Assembly (NCBI GenBank): GCA_016202725.1
Contig: JACQOD010000038.1
Location: forward strand, 1-11,325
Source of the DNA: Candidatus Aenigmatarchaeota archaeon
GTDB taxonomy: Archaea > Aenigmatarchaeota > Aenigmatarchaeia > QMZP01
Reading direction: 5' to 3'
DNA: 11,325 nt
Part shown: piece after piece, positions 1 to 6,166 of the stretch
Numbering within the stretch: the stretch's first letter is position 1
Layout of the letters: each line of letters starts with the position of its first letter
The notes under the pieces: model-generated
What the model was told of the DNA's origin: nothing
The model's database searches: none
The model's input: the letters and a program-made list of their open reading frames with translations, nothing else
Made by a program: the position numbers and the translations under genes

Positions 1-659
1 CCCTCGCCGCGCTCGCCGCGTGCAGCACTCCTGACGTGGGCGGTTCAGCCTCCCTGGCCTACAAGAGCGAGGCGGTCCTGGGGAAGGGGTTCATGCCCTT
101 ACAGGGGCCTGCCCTCGAGGGCGAAGCCGCGCTCGAGTACCAGGACGTTCGCGCGGGAGGATGGGTGCTTTACGGATTGCATGACCAGGAGACCGAGAAG
201 CAGGACGCCTTCCTCCGGTATGCGCGGAACCTGGGGAAGGACACGCCCCCGCCAGCCGATGACTGGATCCTGGGAGCGGGGTTCACCAACCAGACCTTCC
301 CGGGGATCGGCCTGGAGGACATCCCCGAGCTCAGCGCGTCTATCACGGCCCCCTTGCCGCTGCATCCCACCGTGACCGGGGCGCTGGGCGACAACGCGGG
401 CGGGGGGCGCTACGCGGAGTTCTCCCTGCGGGAGGACGTGGATCTCGGCCTGCCCCTGGTCCTGCGGGCGAAGGTGGGCTACAACGACGACTACATCCGC
501 GAGGGGACAGGCTTCTCCCACGCCGTCGCCGGTGCCGGTTTCAGGATTCCCCTGCGGACGGGTGCCTGGCTGGCCATTGAGGCTGCCTACCAGGAGGCGC
601 TGGACGACGATTTCCGCGACCAGTTCTGGAGCAGCGTGGGCCTGCAGGCCGCATTCTGA
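1..659 (+). CDS. Lipoprotein with beta-barrel-like sequence, 5' end missing
   Basis: The reading frame is open at the left edge, so the true start lies outside the window. The first visible residues are LAALAACSTPDVGG, the end of a hydrophobic signal followed by a lipobox (LAAC); Cys at bases 21-23 would be the lipidated residue, leaving a mature chain of 212 residues. An internal GTG at 36 is a poor start because it would discard the lipobox. The rest is a run of amphipathic beta strands separated by short Gly/Asp/Asn turns (for example LPLVLRAKVGYNDDY, then GAGFRIPLRTGAWLAIEAAY). It ends in FWSSVGLQAAF, an alternating last strand with terminal Phe, as in bacterial TorF/MipA-type outer-membrane barrels. 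Barrel topology is an inference from pattern; no family is firmly recognised. A secreted beta-sandwich is the main alternative. Confidence 0.6.
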   Translation, partial: LAALAACSTPDVGGSASLAYKSEAVLGKGFMPLQGPALEGEAALEYQDVRAGGWVLYGLHDQETEKQDAFLRYARNLGKDTPPPADDWILGAGFTNQTFPGIGLEDIPELSASITAPLPLHPTVTGALGDNAGGGRYAEFSLREDVDLGLPLVLRAKVGYNDDYIREGTGFSHAVAGAGFRIPLRTGAWLAIEAAYQEALDDDFRDQFWSSVGLQAAF

Positions 660-672
660 CGGGCGAAAACCG

Positions 673-700
673 GCAGGCGCCGCGGGGCGCGGTGACCTGC
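673..700 (+). terminator. GC-rich hairpin after the lipoprotein gene
   Basis: Fourteen bases after the stop codon, an inner stem GCGCC/GGGCGC-type pairing (677-681 with 686-690) is flanked by GCAGG (673-677) and CCTGC (696-700). No T-run follows, so a role in termination is uncertain. Confidence 0.25.
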
Positions 701-737
701 AGCGTGACGGCTTCGCGCCCGCCTGGCAGCGATGCCT

Positions 738-749
738 CATACCGGTATG
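738..749. repeat. Perfect 12-bp palindrome CATACCGGTATG
   Basis: The site is fully self-complementary and lies about 40 bases upstream of the TATA box of the Nudix-like gene at 819. It could be an operator for a dimeric regulator, but only one copy is seen. Confidence 0.3.
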
Positions 750-783
750 CAACGCCTCTGTTGCCACACAACACCCGGCAGGG

Positions 784-796
784 GAAAGGCTTATAA
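784..796 (+). promoter_or_regulatory. Archaeal BRE/TATA promoter for the 819 gene
   Basis: TTATAA (791-796) is preceded by a purine-rich GAAAGG stretch like a TFB-recognition element. Its centre is 25-26 bases before the ATG at 819, so transcription should start at or next to the start codon. This decides the start over the longer upstream frame beginning at 732. Confidence 0.65.
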
Positions 797-818
797 TGTC
801 GTCCCCGCCATAGCGGCT

Positions 819-1358
819 ATGGACGACGTCGCGATCGCCTCGGTGCTCGTGCAGACTGCGGATGCCCGCTTCTACCTCCAGCGCAAGACCCCGGGCTATC
901 CCTTCAGGCATTTCGAGGGCGACCTGTTTCCTCCCGGCGGGTTTGCGGATTCCACTGACAAGGGCGATGCGCGGCTTACCATCTGCCGGGAAATCCCCGA
1001 GGAGTTTCCCGATGCGGAGTTGGCAGCGAGCGTCCTGGGCGCCTTCCAGCACGCCGCCACCTACCAGCTGGAGGTGCCGCGCGAGGTGCACGGCCACGCG
1101 AAACGGGGCGACCTGCGCGTGCGGTTCACCCTCCACGACGCGCGCCTTCCGGAGGAGTTGCTCGCGCGCCGCCCGGACCTGCGGGAGCAGTTCCCCCTTG
1201 ACGAGGGGGAAGGCGTCATTGTCCCGCGCGGCGGCCTGGGGCTGCACCGCTACTGCTGGGCCGTGAACGAGATGCTGCAGGACTACCTGCGCGAACAGTT
1301 CGGCTACGCGGTGGAGTTGCGGGGGCATGACGGGATTGCGGTCGAGCGCCTCGCCTAA
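819..1358 (+). CDS. Degenerate Nudix hydrolase family protein
   Basis: The product has 179 residues. A Nudix-like core is visible: an N-terminal strand (VAIASVLVQTADARFYLQRK), then FPPGG (residues 37-41), then REIPEEF (57-63), matching the REuxEExG part of the Nudix box. The segment between them is two residues longer than usual, the Glu of GX5E is not in place, and the Gly after EE is replaced (FPD). The metal-binding REIPEE core is intact, so hydrolysis of a nucleoside-diphosphate-X substrate is possible, but the substrate cannot be read from the sequence. Residues 110-130 are a charged insertion, and the C-terminal third (CWAVNEMLQDYLREQFGY) looks helical. The start at 819 is chosen because of the TATA box at 791-796. 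The gene lies 94 bases upstream of the NAD-salvage-like fusion on the same strand, but each has its own promoter. A binding or regulatory protein with a decayed active site is an alternative. Confidence 0.65.
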   Translation: MDDVAIASVLVQTADARFYLQRKTPGYPFRHFEGDLFPPGGFADSTDKGDARLTICREIPEEFPDAELAASVLGAFQHAATYQLEVPREVHGHAKRGDLRVRFTLHDARLPEELLARRPDLREQFPLDEGEGVIVPRGGLGLHRYCWAVNEMLQDYLREQFGYAVELRGHDGIAVERLA

Positions 1359-1411
1359 CGGCGGCAGCGAGGACGTTCCTGAGTTTGCTCTGCCCGGCCT
1401 CACCTGAGAAG

Positions 1412-1431
1412 CGAAAGCAAGGGAATTTAAG
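1412..1431 (+). promoter_or_regulatory. BRE/TATA promoter for the kinase/adenylyltransferase fusion
   Basis: A CGAAAGCAAG purine-rich element is followed by AATTTAAG (1424-1431), centred about 25-26 bases before the ATG at 1453. The placement predicts a leaderless mRNA. Confidence 0.6.
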
Positions 1432-1452
1432 GTGCGCGCCCCATCATAAGGC

Positions 1453-2583
1453 ATGAAAATCGCTGTCAGTGGGGCATCAGGCATAGGAAAGACGACTATT
1501 GCCATCCGGCTGGCCGCCTATTGGGGGTGCGCCTACATCCCCGACACTATTGACCTGGTCCTGCGCGAGCACGGCTACCAGTACTGGCCGCAGTGCGACT
1601 CGGAGGAGGAGGAAAGGGAAATCCGCCTAGAATCCCTTGAAAGAAAAATAGGCTTGGAATCAGCCGCAGCGAGCTTCGTCTCCGACAAAGGGGCGGTTGA
1701 TCACCTTGCCTACTGGCTCATCCATTGCTCGGCAGGGGCGACAGAGGACGAGAACGTCTCTGTTCTGAACAGCGTGCGGGACCATGTGGTAACCTACAGC
1801 AGGGTGGTGATCCCCGTGTTCGGCGTCTATCCTTTTGAGGAATCGCCGAGAAGGTTCTCGCATCCTCTCCACCGCCTTCGGGTGCACGCCCTGGTTAAGG
1901 GACTCTATGAATCGTTCAGCCTCGCGCCCCGGGAGGCGGATTATCCCTTTGCAACGCCGATTGCAGAGCTTGCAGAGGACCTGGGCCGCCGGAGGGCCGG
2001 ACTCTACATGGGGGCATTCGATCCCATACACCACGGCCACCTTCGCGTGGCGCAGGCCGCGACTTCACTCTTGGATGACGTGTGGATCCAGCCGCATCCC
2101 GATCAAGGCCGGCCGAGGTCGGCGCCGCTTGAGCACCGGGCGACCATGATAGCACTGGCCACCCAGAACACCGACAGGATGCGGCTTCGGGTGGACCCGT
2201 TGACGCATCCGCAGGAGTCCTACAGGACGGATGCGGTCCTCTCTGCGGCAGACGAATTCCGAGGGAACGACCTGTGGGTGGTGATGGGATCGGACAAGCT
2301 TGCCCACCCAGCCTACGATGCAGACGGGCCCCTGCTTGACGTCCCCCACCTCATCCACGCCCGGGATCCTCTGACGGCAACGGACAGGGAACGGTTACGG
2401 GCCTTCAGGAGGGCACGGATTATACATCGCCAATTCCCCACCACGAGCGCCACGGCGGTGCGGGTCATGATTGAGGGAGGACAGGACGTGCACGGCATGC
2501 TCCATGAGGATGTCATCGGATATATTGCGATGCACCGCCTCTACCAGGGTCTGCTTGCGGTCGGGAATACGCGAGAGCAGTAG
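1453..2583 (+). CDS. P-loop kinase / nicotinamide-nucleotide adenylyltransferase fusion
   Basis: The protein has 376 residues and two domains. Residues 1-175 form a P-loop kinase: Walker A GASGIGKT (7-14), then VSDKGAVDHLAYW (76-88), resembling the acidic substrate-binding segment of the NadR-type (AAA_28) ribosylnicotinamide kinases. Residues 182-365 are a NadD/NMNAT nucleotidyltransferase: GAFDPIHHGHL (187-197) with the HxGH catalytic motif at 193-196, and TTSATAVR (330-337), equivalent to the ISSTxIR ATP-binding motif, followed by HEDVIGYIAMHRLY. Known chemistry of these families predicts nicotinamide riboside to NMN, then NMN plus ATP to NAD, in the cytoplasm. Bacterial NadR has the adenylyltransferase first and the kinase last, so the order here is reversed and the DNA-binding domain is absent. 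It converges on the GNAT gene, with 14 bases between the stops. Kinase specificity is inferred; another small-molecule kinase is possible. Confidence 0.8.
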   Translation: MKIAVSGASGIGKTTIAIRLAAYWGCAYIPDTIDLVLREHGYQYWPQCDSEEEEREIRLESLERKIGLESAAASFVSDKGAVDHLAYWLIHCSAGATEDENVSVLNSVRDHVVTYSRVVIPVFGVYPFEESPRRFSHPLHRLRVHALVKGLYESFSLAPREADYPFATPIAELAEDLGRRRAGLYMGAFDPIHHGHLRVAQAATSLLDDVWIQPHPDQGRPRSAPLEHRATMIALATQNTDRMRLRVDPLTHPQESYRTDAVLSAADEFRGNDLWVVMGSDKLAHPAYDADGPLLDVPHLIHARDPLTATDRERLRAFRRARIIHRQFPTTSATAVRVMIEGGQDVHGMLHEDVIGYIAMHRLYQGLLAVGNTREQ

Positions 2584-2597
2584 GGCTCGTCCCTTGC

Positions 2598-3062
2598 TCA
2601 CTTCTTCCGCAGGAAGCAGGCGACCGCGATGAGATCTTCCCCAGGCGCGGCATGCTCCTTCAGGATGCCCTCCTGCCGGAAGCCCCGCGCCAGGAAGAAG
2701 CCTGCCACGGGCGGCAGGACGAAGGCGAACACCTTGCGGATGCGCTTTCTTTTGCAGGCCCGCATGGCGGCGGTGAAGAGCTGCTTTCCCCCGCCTTTCC
2801 CGCGAACAGCGGGATCGACATACCAATCCCTCAGCTCGGCCATATCAGGCTCCCAGAAGACCACGGACATGCTGCCCACGACCTCCCTCCCCTCGCAGGC
2901 GACGAAGAATTGGTCGCCCAGGATCTCGATCCGATGCCCTTCGCGGAGGTAGCGGCGGATCCAGGGAAGGGGGTAGCTCATGCCCAGGTCCCGCTGCCAG
3001 GACGCCCGGAAGTGGCGCGCCAGGGCAGGGTAGTCGGCCGGGCGCGCGGGACGGACCTGCAT
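2598..3062 (-). CDS. GNAT-family N-acetyltransferase
   Basis: The product has 154 residues, a normal length for a single GNAT domain. MQVRPARPADYPALARHF is a typical N-terminus. Motif A is WYVDPAVRGKGGGKQLF (residues 80-96), with the acetyl-CoA pyrophosphate loop R87-G-K-G-G-G92. The end FFLARGFRQEGILKEH, then GEDLIAV, matches the usual 'F-x-x-x-GF-x-x-E-G' finish of acetyltransferases acting on amino groups. It should move acetyl from acetyl-CoA to a small-molecule or protein amine; the substrate is unknown. The ATG at 3062 (minus strand) is chosen over an upstream extension because a TATA box sits 27 bases before it, and because the extension is Arg/Pro-rich antisense-like sequence. It is downstream of the barrel-like gene on the same strand, 86 bases away, but appears to be transcribed separately. 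Confidence 0.88.
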   Translation of the reverse strand: MQVRPARPADYPALARHFRASWQRDLGMSYPLPWIRRYLREGHRIEILGDQFFVACEGREVVGSMSVVFWEPDMAELRDWYVDPAVRGKGGGKQLFTAAMRACKRKRIRKVFAFVLPPVAGFFLARGFRQEGILKEHAAPGEDLIAVACFLRKK

Positions 3063-3084
3063 GCCCTCTTCTGGGGAGAGGGGA

Positions 3085-3095
3085 GATAAAAAATC
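3085..3095 (-). promoter_or_regulatory. TATA box for the GNAT gene
   Basis: On the minus strand the site reads GATTTTTTATC, centred about 27 bases before the ATG at 3062. It is the only AT-rich stretch between the two minus-strand genes. Confidence 0.55.
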
Positions 3096-3148
3096 AGGGG
3101 GTGAGCGGAGCGCCTGTCGTGCTGGGCAGAAGGATCCCGCATCCCCGT

Positions 3149-4198
3149 TCAAAACTGCTTCTCCAGCGCGACGAAGAGCTCGCCCCCGCCCGCGGCGAGG
3201 TTGATGCCGGGACGGATGTAGAGGATGCCGCGGTTGAGGCCGTCGTCCTCGCCGATGTCCCACCCGAAGGGCAGGGAGATGGTGCCCTGGCTGTAGGAGC
3301 CTTCGACCCCCTGGTAGGCTACGCCGAGGACTCCTCCTCCCACGCCGTAGGTCAGTTCGGCGTACAGCGCGCCTGTCCCGAGGGTGCGCGTGTGGATGAG
3401 GCCGCCTGTCAGGGTGCCCTGGTCGCGCGTCCCCCGCCCCGCGATGGGGGGAACCTGGTAGGTGAAGACGCCCTTGCCCGCCACCACGGCGTCCGCCGCC
3501 TTGGTGTTGTTCAGGGCCGAGTAGGCGTCCACGGGATTGAGGTTCGCCCCGTCGGTGGTGAAGAGGAACTCGTCCAGGAGGAAGCCGTTCCCTTCCATGC
3601 GGAAGTACCGCCAGACCGGGTCCCCCTTGCGCGGCTGCCCGATGACGATCCTGCGCTCGTCAGGCAGCAGGGCCGCGCCGGCGAACAGGTCGGCGGCATC
3701 TTCGCGCAGGAGCCAGCCGTAGGCCCCCGCTTCCTGCCGGGAGGTGAGCAGGGCCCCGGCGCCGTAGTTGCTTTTCGCGGCCCAGTCCTCCTGCTGGCGG
3801 TGGTTCACTGCGGCGGAGAACCCATCGCCTGCCAGGGTCTGGAAGGAGCGGAGGATGAGGTCAGTCCCCTCCAGGGGATGGAGGTTGGCGGTGAGTTCCT
3901 CCTCATGCCCGGAGGGCGGGGTCGCGAGGTGGGCGTACAGCTGCAGGGGGAAGCGGGTATCGAGCAGGCGCTGCGCGTCCAGGCGCGCGCCCAGCTGCCC
4001 GGTGCCGTCAGGCAGGCGGCCTGCCCCGGCTGCCAGGTCGCCGATCTCGGCCAGGGCCAACATCCTCCAGGGAAAGGGGCTATCCGTTTCCGCGGAGGCG
4101 AAGACGCTGGCGCGGACCTGTTCAAGAGCATCTTGGATCGGGGAGGGTTCCTGCGCCGCGGGGAGCAGGGAAAGCAGGAGGGAGGGAAGCCATGCCAT
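3149..4198 (-). CDS. Secreted beta-barrel-like protein
   Basis: The product has 349 residues. It starts with a short hydrophobic signal, MAWLPSLLLSLLPAAQ, with probable cleavage near PAA-Q, so the protein should be exported. Much of the mature chain is made of amphipathic strands with Gly/Asp/Asn turns, most clearly in the last third (GALYAELTYGVGGGVLGVAY, then GTISLPFGWDIGEDDG, then RGILYIRPGINLAAGG). The final strand is GELFVALEKQF, alternating hydrophobic residues with a C-terminal Phe, like the beta signal recognised by the bacterial BAM complex. It has no cysteines, as is common for outer-membrane proteins. The role is unknown; a porin or surface channel is inferred from pattern only. 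It is divergent from serS over 117 bases, and a TATA box 26 bases before its ATG argues that it is expressed natively in the archaeon. A large beta-rich extracellular protein is the alternative. Confidence 0.6.
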   Translation of the reverse strand: MAWLPSLLLSLLPAAQEPSPIQDALEQVRASVFASAETDSPFPWRMLALAEIGDLAAGAGRLPDGTGQLGARLDAQRLLDTRFPLQLYAHLATPPSGHEEELTANLHPLEGTDLILRSFQTLAGDGFSAAVNHRQQEDWAAKSNYGAGALLTSRQEAGAYGWLLREDAADLFAGAALLPDERRIVIGQPRKGDPVWRYFRMEGNGFLLDEFLFTTDGANLNPVDAYSALNNTKAADAVVAGKGVFTYQVPPIAGRGTRDQGTLTGGLIHTRTLGTGALYAELTYGVGGGVLGVAYQGVEGSYSQGTISLPFGWDIGEDDGLNRGILYIRPGINLAAGGGELFVALEKQF

Positions 4199-4218
4199 AC
4201 CCTCTATAACAGCGTTAT

Positions 4219-4229
4219 ACTAATAAAAC
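4219..4229 (-). promoter_or_regulatory. TATA box for the barrel-like gene
   Basis: On the minus strand TTTATTA (4221-4227) is centred 26 bases before the ATG at 4198. A second AT-rich stretch (TTATAGAG) lies too close to the start to act as the TATA box. Confidence 0.55.
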
Positions 4230-4287
4230 CGTCTCCCTGCGCCTTTTCCAAGGCCGCTGCTTCCCGGTCCGCTTCCCCTCCTCCCCC

Positions 4288-4295
4288 ATTTAAAC
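4288..4295 (+). promoter_or_regulatory. TATA box for serS
   Basis: ATTTAAAC is centred about 25 bases before the ATG at 4316, but only 18-19 before the alternative ATG at 4310. This spacing favours 4316 and a leaderless mRNA. Confidence 0.6.
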
Positions 4296-4315
4296 GTCCG
4301 CGGCAAACAATGGGT

Positions 4316-5596
4316 ATGCTCGACATCCGCCTCGTCCGGGAGGAGCCTGAACGCATCCGCCACAACCTCAAGCAGCGCGGCGCGCTGGACAAGCTCCCTG
4401 TCCTGGACAAGCTCCGGCAGGCCGATGAACGGTACCGCCTGCTGCTCCAGGAGCTGGAGACCCTCCGCCACCGGCGCAACCTGAACACCGAGGCCATGCG
4501 CAAGCGCAAGGAGGAAGGCGAACCCATGGAAAAGCACCGCAAGGACATGGCCCTCCTGGGGGGGAAGATCAAGGAGGCGGAGGCTGCCGCTGCAGCCGAG
4601 CAGGCAGAAGCGGAGCGGTTGCTCCTGGCCCTGCCCAACCTGCTCCACGAATCGGTCCCTCCCGGGAAGGACGACACCGAGAACCAGGTGATCCGGACCT
4701 GGGGGAAGCGGCCTGCCTTCTCCTTCGCGCCCAAAGGGCATGAGGAGCTGGGCCTGGGGTTGGACATCCTGGACCTGGAGCGGGCGGGCAAGCTCGCGGG
4801 GGCGAGGTTCTACTTCCTGAAAGGTGCAGGGGCGCTGCTGGACCTGGCCTTGCAGCGCTTCGCCCTCCAGCAGTTGCAAGCGCAGGGCTTCCTGCCAATC
4901 CTCCCGCCCGCCATGATGCGGCGCGAGCCGTACCAGGGCGTGGTCGACCTGCACGATTTCGAGGACGTCATGTACAAGGTGGAGGGGGACGACCTCTACC
5001 TCATCGCCACCTCGGAGCACCCGCTGGTGGCCCAGTATGCGGGGGAGGTCCTGCCTGCGGACCAGCTCCCGCTGAAGCTGGCCGGCGTCTCCGCCTGCTT
5101 CCGCAGGGAGGCCGGCTCCCACGGGAAGGACACCAAGGGCATCTTCAGGGTCCACCAGTTCAACAAGGTGGAGATGGTCATCCTGTGCAGGCCGGACGAG
5201 TCCTGGAAAATGCACGAGCAGCTGATCCGCCTCTCCGAGGGGCTGGTCCAGCAGTTGGAGCTGCCCTACCGGGTGGTGAACGTCTGCACGGGCGACATCG
5301 GCTCCATCGCCGCGAAGAAGTACGACATCGAGGCCTGGTTCCCCACCCAAGGCCGGTACAGGGAGTTGGGCTCCTGCTCCAACTGCACCGACTACCAGGC
5401 CCGCAGGCTCCGGATCCGTTTCGGAAAGCGGGACGCGCCCGCGGAGGGGCTGGTGCACACCCTCAACAACACGGGCATCGCCACCACGCGCACCATCGCG
5501 GCCATCCTGGAGAACGGCCAGCAGGCCGACGGCAGCGTCCGCGTCCCGCGGGTGCTGCAGTCCCTGGTGGGCATGAAGAAGCTCGAGCCCCTGTAA
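4316..5596 (+). CDS. serS: Seryl-tRNA synthetase
   Basis: The enzyme has 426 residues and charges tRNA-Ser with serine in the cytoplasm. The N-terminus MLDIRLVREEPERIRHNL is diagnostic of SerRS and is followed by the long tRNA-binding coiled coil (about residues 30-105). The class II core follows: a motif 1 region around GFLPILPPAMMRR (191-203), the serine-site segment ATSEHPL (231-237), motif 2 FRREAGSHGKDTKGIFRVHQ (262-281), and motif 3 LNNTGIATTRTIAAILEN (383-400). TSEHPL and LNNT(G/A)IAT are the archaeal/eukaryotic versions of bacterial TAEVPL and LNGSGLAVGR. It is the common type of SerRS, not the rare methanogen zinc type. The start at 4316 is chosen from the family N-terminus and the TATA spacing; 4310 (adding Met-Gly) is possible. 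A much longer upstream in-frame extension is antisense to the barrel-like gene and is not coding. Confidence 0.97.
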   Translation: MLDIRLVREEPERIRHNLKQRGALDKLPVLDKLRQADERYRLLLQELETLRHRRNLNTEAMRKRKEEGEPMEKHRKDMALLGGKIKEAEAAAAAEQAEAERLLLALPNLLHESVPPGKDDTENQVIRTWGKRPAFSFAPKGHEELGLGLDILDLERAGKLAGARFYFLKGAGALLDLALQRFALQQLQAQGFLPILPPAMMRREPYQGVVDLHDFEDVMYKVEGDDLYLIATSEHPLVAQYAGEVLPADQLPLKLAGVSACFRREAGSHGKDTKGIFRVHQFNKVEMVILCRPDESWKMHEQLIRLSEGLVQQLELPYRVVNVCTGDIGSIAAKKYDIEAWFPTQGRYRELGSCSNCTDYQARRLRIRFGKRDAPAEGLVHTLNNTGIATTRTIAAILENGQQADGSVRVPRVLQSLVGMKKLEPL

Positions 5597-5600
5597 GGGC

Positions 5601-5610
5601 TATTCTTATC
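5601..5610 (+). promoter_or_regulatory. Weak TATA-like box for the 5632 gene
   Basis: TATTCTTATC begins four bases after the serS stop and is centred about 26 bases before the ATG at 5632. It is a poorer match than the other promoters, but the spacing agrees. Confidence 0.4.
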
Positions 5611-5631
5611 GTCGGCGGTCCATGTTTTGGC

Positions 5632-5901
5632 ATGAAAGCTATTCATGAGCTCATCCCTCCCGATCGGGTGCAGATCAACGGGGCATGGTTCCAGGTCGTT
5701 CGCACGACCAGCACCTGGTATCACGCGGATCGCCGGGAACTGGAGATGGCGATCGAGCTCGCCAAGGTTGGGGACCCTCGCCTCTTCCCCCGGCACCGGC
5801 TGACGTATGTGCGCGAGCGGCCGGGTGACCTGGCGTTCTTCTCGTTCGACGAGCGTTCGCAGGCCTTTCGAAAGCAGCGGCTGGACGCGATCAGTTGGTG
5901 A
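5632..5901 (+). CDS. Small uncharacterised protein
   Basis: The product has 89 residues and I do not recognise it. It begins MKAIHELIPPDRVQINGAWF and has a probable small alpha/beta fold: strands around VQINGAWFQVVRT (13-25), a helix around DRRELEMAIELAKV (33-46), and a last strand around LTYVRERPGDLAFFSFD (57-73). It has no cysteines, no signal peptide and no membrane segment, so it should be cytoplasmic. It follows serS on the same strand with a 35-base gap. The TATA-like box in that gap supports this ATG, although read-through from serS is possible. The composition and GC level match the neighbours. It is accepted as a gene because of the promoter spacing and the balanced residue composition; an antisense or shadow frame would be expected to be Arg/Pro/Ser-rich. 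Confidence 0.6.
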   Translation: MKAIHELIPPDRVQINGAWFQVVRTTSTWYHADRRELEMAIELAKVGDPRLFPRHRLTYVRERPGDLAFFSFDERSQAFRKQRLDAISW

Positions 5902-6076
5902 ACCGCTAAGGGCAGACCACAGGACAAATTGAACCGTGCAGAAGATCTCGGACGAGGGGAGATGTCATTGAGCGTCCGGCGGCATTCGCTTCATCCTCAA
6001 CGGAAGTGCACCATCAGCTGCCGGGGAAATGGACAGTTGTACGTGTGTAGCTGCCAAACGCATGCTATCGGTTTTC

Positions 6077-6092
6077 AAAAAGGAGGGAAAAA
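6077..6092 (-). terminator. Oligo-T terminator for the CARDB gene
   Basis: On the minus strand, about 75 bases after the stop of the surface-protein gene, two T5 runs flank CCCTCC. Archaeal RNA polymerase ends at such U-rich tracts. On the plus strand the same bases read as a Shine-Dalgarno-like AGGAGG in front of an ATG at 6092, which is probably coincidental. Confidence 0.4.
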
Positions 6093-6140
6093 TGAAATCA
6101 GAAGCAAGAGAGCCTGCGATGCTCAATGAGCTAAACACAT

Positions 6141-6158
6141 ACAGACAGTTTATTCTGT
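6141..6158 (-). repeat. Small hairpin just after the CARDB gene
   Basis: ACAGA (6141-6145) pairs with TCTGT (6154-6158) around an 8-base loop, starting 8 bases after the stop codon on the minus strand. A short extra CAC/GTG pairing lengthens the stem with a bulge. It may protect or end the mRNA. Confidence 0.3.
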
Positions 6159-6166
6159 GGCAACAC

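Noticed and set aside
99..1505. Long minus-strand frame across the lipoprotein and Nudix genes
   Set aside because: It is antisense to two supported genes, low in complexity and rich in Arg/Pro/Gly, as expected from stop-poor GC-rich DNA.
3101..4315. In-frame N-terminal extension of serS
   Set aside because: It is antisense to the barrel-like gene; SerRS begins at MLDIRLV, and the TATA box supports 4316.
4220..5458. Long minus-strand frame opposite serS
   Set aside because: It is a shadow of serS, with composition typical of reversed GC-rich codons and no recognisable domain.
5962..6129. Small plus-strand frame with several cysteines (CTISC, then VCSCQTH)
   Set aside because: The cysteine spacing fits no zinc-binding pattern I know, no TATA box has the local spacing, and the composition is ragged. 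Not supported as a gene.
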